Below, in pieces: positions 25,246-35,734 of a DNA stretch of 64,000 bases. Position numbers and translations under genes: made by a program. Origin of the DNA: Hydrogenophaga borbori. Its GTDB lineage: Bacteria; Pseudomonadota; Gammaproteobacteria; Burkholderiales; Burkholderiaceae_C. The stretch covers positions 62,001-126,000 of the forward strand of contig NZ_QVLS01000007.1 of the NCBI RefSeq assembly GCF_003417535.1. Reading direction: 5' to 3'. The first letter of the stretch is position 1. Every line of letters starts with the position of its first letter. A model generated the notes under the pieces. The model saw nothing but the letters and a program-made list of their open reading frames with translations. It made no database searches and was not told the DNA's origin.

Positions 25246-26091
25246 TCACTCGGCGTCCAGGAAGGACTTGAGGGGCGCCAGTGGCGCGAACCGGCCGGCG
25301 CGCCGTTCCTTGGCCGCCACGATGGCCTCGCCCACCTGGGCGTTGCTCCAGATCGCGCCCTGCAGCCAGCCCATCTGGCGCAGGCTGTCGTCCACCGAGT
25401 GGTCGCGCGCGTAGTTCACCGCCTGCTTGGTGCCCCAGATGGCCACCGGCGGCTTGCTGGCGATCTCGCGCGCGCACTGCAGCGCGGCCTCCACCGTGGC
25501 GGCGTGGCTGTCGAAGACCTCGTTCACTAGGCCCAGGGCCTGGGCGCGGGCGGCTGGCAGGCGCCGCCCGGTGTAGGCCAGCTCCTTCACCAGGCCCAGC
25601 GGGATCAGCTTGGGCAGGCGCTGCAGCGTGCCCACGTCGGCCACCATGCCGATGTTGATTTCCTGGATGCAGAAGAAGGCGTCGGCCGAGGCGTAGCGGA
25701 TGCAGCCGGCGGTGACCATGTCCACCGCGCCGCCCACGCAGCCCCCCTGGATGGCGAAGATGACCGGCGCGCGCAGTGTTTCCAGCCGCGTGAAGGTGGC
25801 TTGCATCTGGGCCAGCAGGTCGAAGACCGCGGCGCGGCCCTCGGGGCTGCGGTCGTCCAGGGTGATGGCGCCGCCGAAGGTCTCCAGCGCCATGCCGGCG
25901 CTGAAGTGCTTGCCGGTGCTGCTGATGACCAGGGCGCGCGCCCGGCCCTCGTCGTGGATCTCGCGCAGCAGCGCGTCGAGTTCGCGCCAGAACGTGGGCC
26001 CCATGGTGTTGAGCGATTCGGGGCGGTTCAGCGCCAGGTGCGCCACGTCGGGCTCAGTCCAGTTCAGGGAAAAGCAGGTCGGTGTGGTCAT
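25246..26091 (-). CDS. crotonase/enoyl-CoA hydratase-isomerase family protein
   Basis: A 281-residue crotonase. The oxyanion-hole segments are visible as KHFSAGMALETFGG and IQGGCVGGAVDM, and the acidic active-site region as EINIGMVADVGTLQRLPKLI. The aspartate in VADVGT is in the position used by dienoyl-CoA isomerases (ECH1-like), which suggests isomerase rather than hydratase activity. ATG 26091 lies inside the end of dinB, giving a 38-base same-strand overlap; no later ATG preserves the N-terminal strand. An upstream ATG 13 codons earlier is less likely. It is followed by the HDAC-like gene. Confidence 0.88.
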   Translation of the reverse strand: MTTPTCFSLNWTEPDVAHLALNRPESLNTMGPTFWRELDALLREIHDEGRARALVISSTGKHFSAGMALETFGGAITLDDRSPEGRAAVFDLLAQMQATFTRLETLRAPVIFAIQGGCVGGAVDMVTAGCIRYASADAFFCIQEINIGMVADVGTLQRLPKLIPLGLVKELAYTGRRLPAARAQALGLVNEVFDSHAATVEAALQCAREIASKPPVAIWGTKQAVNYARDHSVDDSLRQMGWLQGAIWSNAQVGEAIVAAKERRAGRFAPLAPLKSFLDAE

Positions 26092-27334
26092 CGCGGCGGG
26101 CCTTGTCTCGGGGCTTGGGGTGGCGGGCATTCTGGTCGGGCGCCGCGGGGCCGTCTGTCCCCGGTTTGACCAGCTTGGACGAGCGCACGCCCAGCAGGCG
26201 CAGGCGCCGCGTCAGGTCCACGCGCTTGAGGCACAGGCCGGCCGCGCGGCGGATGGTGGCGGCGTCGGCCGTGGGCTCGTCCAGCGTGAGGTCGCGCGTG
26301 ACCTTGGTGAAGCCCACGTAGGTGAGCTTGATGCCGATGGTGCGCGCCAGGTAGCCCTTGCGCTGCAGGTCGCCGGCCACCTGCTCGCACAGCTCGGTGA
26401 GGATGGCGCCGAGCTCGGCGCGGTCGTGCACGGCGTGCAGGTCGCGCTCGAAGGTGGTCTCGCGGCTCATGCCCACGGGCTCGCTCTCGGTCACCACGGG
26501 GCGGTCGTCGCGGCCCCAGGCCACCTCGTGCAGCCAGGCGCCGTAGCTCTTGCCGAAGTTCGCGATCAACCACTCGGGCTCGCGCGCGGCCAGCTCGCCG
26601 ATGGTGTGGATGCCGAAGGACTGCAGCTTGGCGTCGGCCTTGGGCCCCACGCCATTGACCTTGCGGCAGGGCAGGGGCCAGATCAGGCGCTGCAGGTCCC
26701 CGGCGTGCACGATGCTGATGCCGTTGGGTTTGTTGAATTCGCTGGCCATCTTGGCCAGCAGCTTGTTGGGCGCCACGCCGATGGAGCAGGTCAGGCCCGT
26801 GGCCTCGAAGATGCTTTTCTGGATGAGCCGCGCCAGCACGCGCCCGCCCTCGCGCTGGCCGCCGGGCACCTCGGTGAAGTCGATGTAGACCTCGTCCACG
26901 CCGCGGTCCTGCATCACCGGCGCGATCTCGGTGATCACGCGCTTGAAGGTGCGCGACAGGCGCTTGACCTCGTCGAAGTCCACCGGCAGCAGGATGGCCT
27001 GCGGACAGAGTTTGGCGGCCTTCATCAGACCCATGGCCGAGCCCACGCCGAACTGGCGCGCCGCGTAGGTGGCGGTGGTGGCCACGCCGCGGCCCGCGTA
27101 TTCGCTCAGGCGGGGGAAGAACGCCACGGGGATGCGGTCCAGCGTGCCGGGGCCCCAGTCGGTGTCGGGAAAGGCCTCGCGCAGGCGCTCGAACATGGCG
27201 GTCTCGCGCCGGCGCCCGCCGCCGATGACCATGGGCAGGCCCTTGAGCTGCGGGTAGCGCAGCAGCTCCACGGACGCGAAGAAGGCGTCCATGTCGAGGT
27301 GGGCGATGCGGCGCTCGGGTTTCAAGCCGGCCAT
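26054..27334 (-). CDS. dinB: DNA polymerase IV, Y-family translesion polymerase
   Basis: A 426-residue Y-family polymerase. Catalytic acidic motifs are RIAHLDMDAFFASVE near the N-terminus and VDEVYIDFTEV in the palm, with SIGVAPNKLLAKMASEFNKP in the expected place. Near residues 40-65 there is an extra stretch (RRRETAMFERLREAFPDTDW) relative to the E. coli enzyme. The C-terminus ends DLLFPELD, which fits a beta-clamp binding motif. ATG 27334 starts MAGLKPERRIAH. The last 38 bases overlap the crotonase start. It carries out error-prone bypass of damaged template. Confidence 0.94.
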   Translation of the reverse strand: MAGLKPERRIAHLDMDAFFASVELLRYPQLKGLPMVIGGGRRRETAMFERLREAFPDTDWGPGTLDRIPVAFFPRLSEYAGRGVATTATYAARQFGVGSAMGLMKAAKLCPQAILLPVDFDEVKRLSRTFKRVITEIAPVMQDRGVDEVYIDFTEVPGGQREGGRVLARLIQKSIFEATGLTCSIGVAPNKLLAKMASEFNKPNGISIVHAGDLQRLIWPLPCRKVNGVGPKADAKLQSFGIHTIGELAAREPEWLIANFGKSYGAWLHEVAWGRDDRPVVTESEPVGMSRETTFERDLHAVHDRAELGAILTELCEQVAGDLQRKGYLARTIGIKLTYVGFTKVTRDLTLDEPTADAATIRRAAGLCLKRVDLTRRLRLLGVRSSKLVKPGTDGPAAPDQNARHPKPRDKARRDDHTDLLFPELD

Positions 27335-27406
27335 CGTAGCCGGCTTACCATGCCCGGGTATGTCGTTTGCACCGGCTGTCCGGTGCGCCACCGTCGGAGG
27401 ACCCCC

Positions 27407-28132
27407 ATGACCCATCCCTTCACCCGTTTGCTCGCGGCCGCGCTGGTCGGCGCGGGCGTCGCCATCGCCGGCCTGGCCGTCAGCCACGGCCTGGAGCGCT
27501 TTCGCCTGGCCGACCGCAGCGTCACCGTCAAGGGCCTCGCCGAGAAGAACGTGGAGAGCGACTTCGCCGTCTGGACACTGGGTTTTCGGCGCGGCGGCAA
27601 CGCCTTTGGCGATGTCCAGAAGGCGCTGGCCGGCGACCGCGACGCGGTGGTGGCCTTCCTCAAGCAGCGCGGCTTCAAGGACGAGGAGATCGAGGTGCGC
27701 CCGCTGGGCGTGCAGGACCTGTTCGCGCGCGAGTACGGCTCTGGCAACCAGCCGCTGCGCTTCAATGGCACGGGGCAGGTGATCGTGCAATCCGCGCGCG
27801 TGGCGGACGTGCAGGCGGCGGCGCTGGCGGTGGACCCGCTGATCCAGGCCGGCGTGCAGCTGGGCGGCGAAGGCAACGGGCATGGCGGCCCGCAGTTCCA
27901 GCTGCGCGGCTTCAACGATGTGAAGGCCCCGCTGCTGGCCGAGGCCACGCGCAACGCGCGCGAGCAGGCCGAGAAGTTCGCCGCCGAGGCCGGCGCCCAG
28001 CTGGGCGCGCTCAAGAGCGCCAACCAGGGCGTGATCCAGATCAGCGGTGCCGCCGGCAGCGACTACGACGACGGCAGCTCGCGCGAGAAGCGCCTGCGCG
28101 TGGTCAGCACCTTCGTGTACGAGCTGCGCTGA
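27407..28132 (+). CDS. SIMPL-domain (DUF541) periplasmic protein
   Basis: A 241-residue protein with an N-terminal signal or anchor helix (about residues 7-25) and a SIMPL/DUF541 domain (DRSVTVKGLAEKNVESDFAVWTLGF at its start and KRLRVVSTFVYEL at its end). E. coli YggE-type relatives are linked to oxidative stress tolerance, but the molecular role is unclear. ATG 27407 has GGAGG at 27396-27400. It is divergent from dinB, with 72 bases between, and convergent with the FMN enzyme gene. Confidence 0.88.
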   Translation: MTHPFTRLLAAALVGAGVAIAGLAVSHGLERFRLADRSVTVKGLAEKNVESDFAVWTLGFRRGGNAFGDVQKALAGDRDAVVAFLKQRGFKDEEIEVRPLGVQDLFAREYGSGNQPLRFNGTGQVIVQSARVADVQAAALAVDPLIQAGVQLGGEGNGHGGPQFQLRGFNDVKAPLLAEATRNAREQAEKFAAEAGAQLGALKSANQGVIQISGAAGSDYDDGSSREKRLRVVSTFVYELR

Positions 28133-28153
28133 GCGCGCCGCCGCGGGCGACCG

Positions 28154-29308
28154 TCAGGCCGTCGGGTAGCTGCCCGGCAGCAGGATGGACTTGTCGACGG
28201 ACTCGATGTTGGTGTGGCCGCAGAAAGCCATGGTCAGGTCGAGCTCCTTGTGGATGATCTCCAGCGCCTTGCTCACGCCTTCCTCGCCCATGGCGCCCAG
28301 GCCGTAGAGCATGGCGCGGCCGATGTAGCAGCCGCGCGCGCCCAGGGCGCGCGCCTTCAGCACGTCCTGCCCGCTGCGCACGCCGCCGTCCATGTGCACC
28401 TCGATCTGTCCACCCACGGCCTCCACGATGGCGGGCAGGGCCTCGATGCTGCTTTGCGCGCCGTCGAGCTGGCGCCCGCCGTGGTTGCTCACGATCAGCG
28501 CGTCGGCGCCGGTCTGCACCGCCAGGCGGGCGTCTTCCACGTCCTGGATGCCCTTGAGGATGAGCTTGCCTCCCCAGCGCTTCTTGATCCACTCCACGTC
28601 GCCCCAATTGAGGCTGGGGTCGAACTGCTGCGAGGTCCAGGCGCCCAGGTTGGCCATGTCGGTCACGCCCTGCACGTGGCCCACGATGTTGCCGAACTGG
28701 CGGCGCTTGGTGCCCAGCATGCCCAGGGCCCAGCGCGGCTTGCTGGCGATGTTGATGATGTTGGGCAGCGTCAGGCGCGGCGGCGCGGTCAGGCCGTTCT
28801 TCAGGTCCTTGTGGCGCTGGCCGATGATCTGCAGGTCCAGCGTGAGCACCAGGGCGCCGCAGTTCGCGGCCTTGGCGCGGTCGATCAGGCGCTCGATGAA
28901 GGCGCGGTCCTTCATCACGTAGAGCTGGAACCAGAAGCCCTCGCCCGCGTGCTGCGCCACGTCCTCGATGGAGCAGATGCTCATGGTGGACAGGGTGAAC
29001 GGGATGCCGAACTTCCTGGCCGCGCGGGCTGCGAGGATCTCGCCGTCGGCGTGCTGCATGCCCGTGAGGCCGGTGGGCGCGATGGCCAGCGGCATGGCGG
29101 CGGACTGGCCCACCAGGGTGGTGCGCGTGCTGCGGTTCTCCATGTTCACCGCCACGCGCTGGCGCAGCTTGATCTTCTGGAAGTCCGCCTCGTTGGCACG
29201 GTAGGAGCCCTCGGTCCAGGAGCCGGAATCGGCGTAGTCGTAGAACATGCGCGGCACGCGCTTTTGCGCCAGCACGCGCAGGTCTTCGATGTTGGTGATC
29301 ACGGTCAT
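28154..29308 (-). CDS. FMN-dependent 2-hydroxyacid dehydrogenase/oxidase (LldD-like)
   Basis: A 384-residue TIM-barrel flavoenzyme. The family active-site signature is SNHGGRQLDGA, with the catalytic histidine abstracting the alpha proton, and the FMN phosphate site DGGVRSGQDVLKARALGA follows. The N-terminal RMFYDYADSGSWTE is typical of L-lactate dehydrogenase LldD. Substrates may be L-lactate or another alpha-hydroxy acid. ATG 29308 follows GGAGACCCGCCC. It stands alone between the SIMPL gene and the divergent DUF4124 gene, with no lctP or lldR beside it, so the substrate remains open. Confidence 0.92.
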   Translation of the reverse strand: MTVITNIEDLRVLAQKRVPRMFYDYADSGSWTEGSYRANEADFQKIKLRQRVAVNMENRSTRTTLVGQSAAMPLAIAPTGLTGMQHADGEILAARAARKFGIPFTLSTMSICSIEDVAQHAGEGFWFQLYVMKDRAFIERLIDRAKAANCGALVLTLDLQIIGQRHKDLKNGLTAPPRLTLPNIINIASKPRWALGMLGTKRRQFGNIVGHVQGVTDMANLGAWTSQQFDPSLNWGDVEWIKKRWGGKLILKGIQDVEDARLAVQTGADALIVSNHGGRQLDGAQSSIEALPAIVEAVGGQIEVHMDGGVRSGQDVLKARALGARGCYIGRAMLYGLGAMGEEGVSKALEIIHKELDLTMAFCGHTNIESVDKSILLPGSYPTA

Positions 29309-29477
29309 GGGCGGGTCTCCTCGTTGTCGGTGGGGGGCGGCGGGCTGGCCGCGATGGTAGCCAGCCGCCTCGCCCGGCGCGCGTGAAAGCGCGCTGGCGC
29401 GGATTGAAACATTTTCAGAAGGGCGCCCGGGGCGGATTGACAGGCCCCGGGGAACCGGGCGGATACTGGCCGCTCCC

Positions 29478-29810
29478 ATGCCCATGCGCCGCCTCACGCT
29501 CCCCGCCCTCGCGCTGGCCGCCGCCGCGTTGCTGCCCTTGTGCGCCGCAGCAGCGGAGATCTGGCGCTGGGTCGACCGCGACGGCTATGTGCACTACACG
29601 CAGTCGGTGGACATCCCCGAGCGCTACCGGGCCAGCGCCGTGCCGGCCGACGCGCCCTTGCCGCCGGGCACCAGTGCCTGCGAGGCGGCCTGGCACCGCT
29701 ACGCGGCCAGCCAGGCCTGCTTCGACGCCTACCGCCTGGTGGGTGGCGGCCTCAAGCCCGAGGCCTTCCAGCGCTGCCGCGAGCTGCCCGAACCCGAACC
29801 CTGCCGCTGA
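29478..29810 (+). CDS. DUF4124 secreted small protein
   Basis: A 110-residue protein with a cleavable signal peptide (about residues 1-25) followed by a DUF4124 core, recognisable as EIWRWVDRDGYVHYTQSVD with its tryptophan-glycine-tyrosine pattern. The C-terminal part contains four cysteines (TSACEAAW, SQACFDAY, FQRCREL and EPCR) that could form two disulfides in the periplasm. Function is unknown. It is divergent from the LldD-like gene, with a 169-base gap, and convergent with the Bug gene, 18 bases away. Confidence 0.85.
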   Translation: MPMRRLTLPALALAAAALLPLCAAAAEIWRWVDRDGYVHYTQSVDIPERYRASAVPADAPLPPGTSACEAAWHRYAASQACFDAYRLVGGGLKPEAFQRCRELPEPEPCR

Positions 29811-29828
29811 GCCGGGCCCGGCCCAGGC

Positions 29829-30833
29829 TCACTGGTTGCTGATCTTCTGCTCGCGGATGACCTTGCCCCAGGCGGCGGACTCGCGCGCGATGTCGGCGGC
29901 CAGCGGCCCGGCCGGCATGTAGGCCGGCACGGCGCCCTGCGCGGCGGCGGCCTGCGCGATGTCCGGCGCGTCCATGACCTTGCGCAGCGAATCGCTCAGC
30001 CGCTCCACGATGGGCGCGGGCGTGCCCGCGGGGGCCAGCACGTACAGGCGCGGCACGGCCGAGAAGCCCGGCAGCGCGTCGGACAGCGGCGCGATGTCTT
30101 CGCCGCCCTGCAGCTTCACCGGGTTCATGACCGCCAGCGCGCGCAGCTTGCCGGCGCGCGCCTGGGCGATGGCCGAGGCCGCGCTCACCACGCCGATCGG
30201 CACCTGGCCGCTCATCACGTCGGGCACGATCTGCGCCGCGCCGCGGTAGGGGATGTGCACCACGTAGGCGCCGGTCTGGCCCTTGAGCATCTCGAAGCCC
30301 AGGTGGTGCACCGTGCCCACGCCCGAGGTGGCGAAGGAGTAGCGGCCGGGGTTTTTCTTCAGCAGGGACACGAACTCGGCCGGCGTCTTGGCCGGGAAGT
30401 CGTTGGCGGTGACGATCACCAGCGGCAGCGTGAACAGGCTGGCCACGGGCGTGAAGGCCTTGACCGGGTCGAAGCTCATGCGCGGCTGCAGGTACTGGGC
30501 GATCAGCAGCGAGCTGTCGCCCAGCATCAGCGTGTAGCCGTCGGGCGCGGCGCGCGCCACGGCGTCGCCGGCGATGAGGCCGGCCGCGCCGGTGCGGTTG
30601 TCCACCACCACCGACTGGCCCAGCAGCTCGGCCAGGCGCGGCGCGACCAGGCGCGCCACGGCGTCCACGCCACCGCCGGCCGAGTAGCCCACCACCAGGC
30701 GCACGGGGCGCTGGGGCCAGTTCTGCTGCGCCGAGGCGCTGGTGGCCAGGCCGGTGGCGGCGAAGGCGGCCAGCAGCCCCGCGATCAGCGCGCGGCGGCC
30801 GGGGCGGTGCGAGGGGGTGTCGTGCTTGTGCAT
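29829..30833 (-). CDS. Bug-family (TctC) substrate-binding protein
   Basis: A 334-residue periplasmic binding protein. An RR-containing signal peptide (PGRRALIAGLLAAFAAT, cleavage near SASAQ) precedes the Bug hallmarks VVGYSAGGGVD and VVDNRTGAAGLIAGD. It is 36 bases downstream of the enolase-superfamily gene, so the ligand may be the substrate acid of that enzyme, for example a sugar acid or lactone; this is an inference from linkage. As with the Bug protein at 6313, no transporter membrane subunits are adjacent. Confidence 0.92.
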   Translation of the reverse strand: MHKHDTPSHRPGRRALIAGLLAAFAATGLATSASAQQNWPQRPVRLVVGYSAGGGVDAVARLVAPRLAELLGQSVVVDNRTGAAGLIAGDAVARAAPDGYTLMLGDSSLLIAQYLQPRMSFDPVKAFTPVASLFTLPLVIVTANDFPAKTPAEFVSLLKKNPGRYSFATSGVGTVHHLGFEMLKGQTGAYVVHIPYRGAAQIVPDVMSGQVPIGVVSAASAIAQARAGKLRALAVMNPVKLQGGEDIAPLSDALPGFSAVPRLYVLAPAGTPAPIVERLSDSLRKVMDAPDIAQAAAAQGAVPAYMPAGPLAADIARESAAWGKVIREQKISNQ

Positions 30834-30869
30834 GTCTGTCTCCTGTGTTTGTGTCGCGGGGAAAATCGT

Positions 30870-32024
30870 TCAGGCCTTGCCGGCGCCGCGCGAGCCGGGC
30901 CGCTTGGCGAGTTCCGCCAGGCGATCGGGGTGGGGCTTGAAGCCCAGGCCCGGTGCCTCGGGCAGGCGCAGCACGCCACGCTCGGGCTTGGGCAGGTCGT
31001 CGAAGACCAGCTCGCAGCACTGGACGGCCACCGAGTGGTACTCAACCAGCGAGCCGTTGGCCAGGCCCGCGTGCAGGTGCATGTTGTGGTGCGGCCAGGC
31101 GCCGCCGTTGGCGAAGCGCGTGTTGAACGCGGCCGCCATGCCGGCGATGCGGCCGCACTGCGTGAAGCCGCCGCTGATGCAGGCGTTGGGCTGCACCACG
31201 TCCACGGCCTGCGCCACCAGCAGGTCGCGAAAGCGCGTGGCCAGGCCCTCGTTCTGGCCGGCCGCCAGGGGGATGCTGGTCTTGGCGCGCAGCTTCTGCA
31301 GGTTCGGGATGTCGTTGTGCGTCACCGGCTCCTCGAAGAAGCTGATGTCGTAGGGCTCGACCTGCTTGGCCAGCTTCAGGGCGTGGAAGTAGTCCAGGCT
31401 GCAGTTGGCGTCGATGTAGATCTGCACGTCGGAGCCCACGGCCTCGCGCACGGCGCGGATGCGTTGCACGTCCTCGGCGATCACCGCGTCCAGCGGGCGC
31501 GGCTCGTCGCGGCGCGCCAGCGCGTGGTGGCCCACGGTCATCTTCAGGCGGGTGAAGCCACGCGCCACCCAGTCCTTGGCGGCGGCGGCGAGCTCGTCGC
31601 GCTCGAAGAAGGCGAAGCCGAAGGTGGCGTACACGGGCACCTCGGCGCGCGCGCCGCCCAGCAGGCGCCAGCAGGGCTCGCCCAGGGCCTGGCCTTTGAT
31701 GTCCCAGAGCGCGAGGTCGATGGCGGCGATGGCGTGGCTGGCGTAGCCCGATTGCCCGCGCGGCGTGAGCAGCCAGTACAGGCGCTCCCAGATCTGCTCG
31801 TGGCGCATCGGGTCCAGGCCCACCAGGTGGTGGGCAGCGATGTCATTGACGATGCTGCCGATCACCTCTTCTTCGGTGATGGCGGTCATGCCGGTGCCGA
31901 CCAGGCCGGTATCGGTCTCGATGGACACCAGGCAGACGGACAGGCTGGTGGTCTTGGTGCCGCCGCTGGCCGGCACGGTGACGGGCAGGTTCAGCGGCGT
32001 GGCCCAGACGCGGGCGATCTTCAT
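30870..32024 (-). CDS. enolase-superfamily (mandelate racemase/muconate lactonizing) enzyme
   Basis: A 384-residue enzyme of the MR/MLE family. Metal ligands appear in order as VQIYIDANCSLD (Asp), ISFFEEPVTHND (Glu) and LAAGQNEG (Glu), with TRLKMTVG containing the catalytic lysine region and DVVQPNACISGG the later barrel strand. It probably dehydrates or cycloisomerises a sugar acid or related carboxylate. ATG 32024 is preceded by CAGGAGACAAG, a good ribosome-binding site. It is followed by a Bug protein gene and preceded by a LysR regulator, forming a small catabolic unit. Confidence 0.88.
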   Translation of the reverse strand: MKIARVWATPLNLPVTVPASGGTKTTSLSVCLVSIETDTGLVGTGMTAITEEEVIGSIVNDIAAHHLVGLDPMRHEQIWERLYWLLTPRGQSGYASHAIAAIDLALWDIKGQALGEPCWRLLGGARAEVPVYATFGFAFFERDELAAAAKDWVARGFTRLKMTVGHHALARRDEPRPLDAVIAEDVQRIRAVREAVGSDVQIYIDANCSLDYFHALKLAKQVEPYDISFFEEPVTHNDIPNLQKLRAKTSIPLAAGQNEGLATRFRDLLVAQAVDVVQPNACISGGFTQCGRIAGMAAAFNTRFANGGAWPHHNMHLHAGLANGSLVEYHSVAVQCCELVFDDLPKPERGVLRLPEAPGLGFKPHPDRLAELAKRPGSRGAGKA

Positions 32025-32178
32025 CTTGTCTCCTGCGCCGCCGGGGGGCGGCGGCGTGTGTGGGTTGCGGTTCGCGGGCAGTGTAGGAAGGGGCGCCGGC
32101 GTGCGGCAATGGCCTGCGCGTGAGGCCGCTTTCGCGTTTGGCGAAAGCCGAAGGGTCCGTGGAAGCCCGCGCGGGCGC

Positions 32179-33066
32179 TCAGCGCAGGAGCGCGCGCACC
32201 AGCGTGGCCGCCGCCGGGGCCAGCGGCGCGTCGGTGCGGGTGGCGATGCTGTGCGTGCGCCGGGCCCAGGCGTCGCTCAGCGGCACGGCCGCCAGCGGCA
32301 GGTGGGCCAGTTGCGGCGCCACGGCTTCCAGCGGCAGCACGCCCACGCCCAGGCCGGCGGCCACCATGCGGCAGACGGCGTCGAAGCCGCGCATGCGCAT
32401 GCGCACGTTCAGCGGCTGGCCGGCGTCGGTGGCCGAAGCGAGCAGGCGGTTGGACAGGGCGGTGCCGTCGCTCAGGGTGATGAAAGGCTCGTCCAGTGCC
32501 TCGGCCAGGCGCAGCTTCTGGCGGCCCGCCAGACGGTGCGAGCGCGGCGTGAGCAGCACCAGGGTGTCGCTGAAGAAGGGCGTGAAGGCCAGGCCGGCTG
32601 GGGGCACCGGCAGGTCGACCACGCCGAAGTCGGCGCGGCCTTCGATCAGGGCCAGCGGGATCTCGGGGCTGCCGCGCTCCTCGATGTCCACGCGGATCAG
32701 CGGGTGGCTGGACAGGAAGCGCTGCAGGCGCTGCGGCAGCACCTCCAGCAGGGCCGAGGTATTGGCCAGCACGCGCACCTGGCCTTGCAGGCCCTGGCTG
32801 TAGCCTTTGAGGTGCTGGGCCAGCCGGTCGGCGTCGGTCAGCAGGGCGCGGCTGCGCTGCACCAGCATCTGGCCCGCGGGCGTGAGCTGCACGCCGCGCG
32901 AGGAGCGCTCGAAGATGCGGAAACCCAGCGAGTCCTCCAGCGCGCTGATGCGCGAGCTGGCGGCGGCCACCGCCAGTTGCAGGCGCTCGCTGGCGGCGCT
33001 GATGGAGCCGAGGTCGGCGGCGGCGATGACCACGCGCAGCGTGCCGAGGTCGATGGGCTCGAGCAT
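32179..33066 (-). CDS. LysR-family transcriptional regulator
   Basis: A 295-residue LysR regulator with the N-terminal winged helix-turn-helix (GSISAASERLQLAVAAASSRISALEDSLG, then FERSSRGVQLTPAG) and a C-terminal effector domain. It lies 154 bases upstream of the enolase-superfamily gene on the same strand and is the likely regulator of that gene and the Bug gene. The usual divergent LysR arrangement is not seen here. argH ends 22 bases upstream, so its own promoter may lie within argH or it may be read through from it. Confidence 0.92.
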   Translation of the reverse strand: MLEPIDLGTLRVVIAAADLGSISAASERLQLAVAAASSRISALEDSLGFRIFERSSRGVQLTPAGQMLVQRSRALLTDADRLAQHLKGYSQGLQGQVRVLANTSALLEVLPQRLQRFLSSHPLIRVDIEERGSPEIPLALIEGRADFGVVDLPVPPAGLAFTPFFSDTLVLLTPRSHRLAGRQKLRLAEALDEPFITLSDGTALSNRLLASATDAGQPLNVRMRMRGFDAVCRMVAAGLGVGVLPLEAVAPQLAHLPLAAVPLSDAWARRTHSIATRTDAPLAPAAATLVRALLR

Positions 33067-33088
33067 GCCGTGGCGCCGGGCAGCGGCC

Positions 33089-34540
<1,452 letters not shown>

Positions 34541-34636
34541 GGTGTTGTCAGCGGCTGGACGGGGGAGTGTGAGAGCGCCTGGGCAACCAAGCGCGGGCCT
34601 GGGCGGCCGACCGAATGGAAAACGGCATCGCTTCCC

Positions 34637-35698
34637 ATGAAAGATTCGCGGATTTTATCGACCTTCCAGGAACTGCCCCACGCGGCCGGGGCGCGCCCGC
34701 TCACCGAGATGCCCGAGCACGTGCGGGCCCGCGTGCAGGTGTTCGACACCTGCCAGGTCGGCGTGGTGCTGCGCGCGGTGCTGTTCGTGCAGGCCGTGGT
34801 GGCCGTGGCGGCGCTGTTCACCGCCACCAGTTTCGTCACCTGGGGCGCCTCGCTGGCCATCTACACCGGCGCCGCGCTGCCCGCCGTGCTGGCCTGGTTG
34901 CTGGCCATCTGCGCGCTCAAGCGCCAGCTGGGCCGCCTGGCCTCGCACTGGCAGTGGGCCGTGGGCGTCTCGCTGGGGGCGCTGGCGGGCCTGTACGGCT
35001 GCGCATTGGTGGTCTGGCTGGGTGTTCTCACGCAGCAGCTGTGGCTGGCCTCGGCGGCGGCCGGGGCGCTGGTGGCGGCGGTGCTGGTGGCCGGGCTCGT
35101 GTGGCGGGCCAAGGCGCGCATGCCGGCGGGCACCACGGCCCGGCTGGCCGAGCTGCAGGCGCGCATCCGTCCGCACTTTCTGTTCAACACGCTCAACAGC
35201 GCCATTGCCCTGGTGCGCGAAGAACCGGCCAAGGCCGAGAGCCTGCTGGAGGACCTGAGCGAGCTGTTCCGCCACGCCCTGGCCGATCCGAAGGAGGCCG
35301 TGCCGCTGTGGCAGGAGCTGGAGCTGGCCGAGCACTACCTGGCCATCGAGCAGGTGCGCTTCGGCGATCGCCTGCAGGTGGAATGGGCGATCGACGAAGC
35401 GGCGTCCAAGGCCCGCCTGCCGCCCCTGATCCTGCAGCCGCTGGTGGAGAATGCCGTCAAGCACGGCGTGGAGCCCAGCCCCACCGGTGCCACGGTGCGC
35501 ATCAGCACGCAGCGCCGGGGCGGGGTGGTGGTGATCAAGGTCACCAACACCGTGCCGGCGGGCAGCGGCAAGCGCGGCAATGGCCTGGCACTGGACAACG
35601 TGCGGCAGCGGCTGACCTTGTTGCATGATGTGCAGGGGCGCTTCCAGAGCGCGCTGGTCAACGGCGTTTTCCAGGTGCGCCTCGAAATCCCGGTATAA
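34637..35698 (+). CDS. LytS/AlgZ-type membrane sensor histidine kinase
   Basis: A 353-residue kinase with four predicted membrane helices (about residues 44-66, 72-94, 107-130 and 136-156), a His_kinase domain with phosphoacceptor His180 in [15 protein letters not shown], and an ATPase domain with [13 protein letters not shown]. This is the HATPase_5/LytS architecture of AlgZ. It is followed 36 bases later by a LytTR response regulator, its probable partner. The stimulus is unknown; the AlgZ-AlgR system of Pseudomonas controls envelope and motility functions, but that should not be assumed here. Confidence 0.92.
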   Translation: MKDSRILSTFQELPHAAGARPLTEMPEHVRARVQVFDTCQVGVVLRAVLFVQAVVAVAALFTATSFVTWGASLAIYTGAALPAVLAWLLAICALKRQLGRLASHWQWAVGVSLGALAGLYGCALVVWLGVLTQQLWLASAAAGALVAAVLVAGLVWRAKARMPAGTTARLAELQARIRPHFLFNTLNSAIALVREEPAKAESLLEDLSELFRHALADPKEAVPLWQELELAEHYLAIEQVRFGDRLQVEWAIDEAASKARLPPLILQPLVENAVKHGVEPSPTGATVRISTQRRGGVVVIKVTNTVPAGSGKRGNGLALDNVRQRLTLLHDVQGRFQSALVNGVFQVRLEIPV

Positions 35699-35734
35699 GC
35701 GCGACATGGCAAAAGACCGACCACGGAGCAAGAC

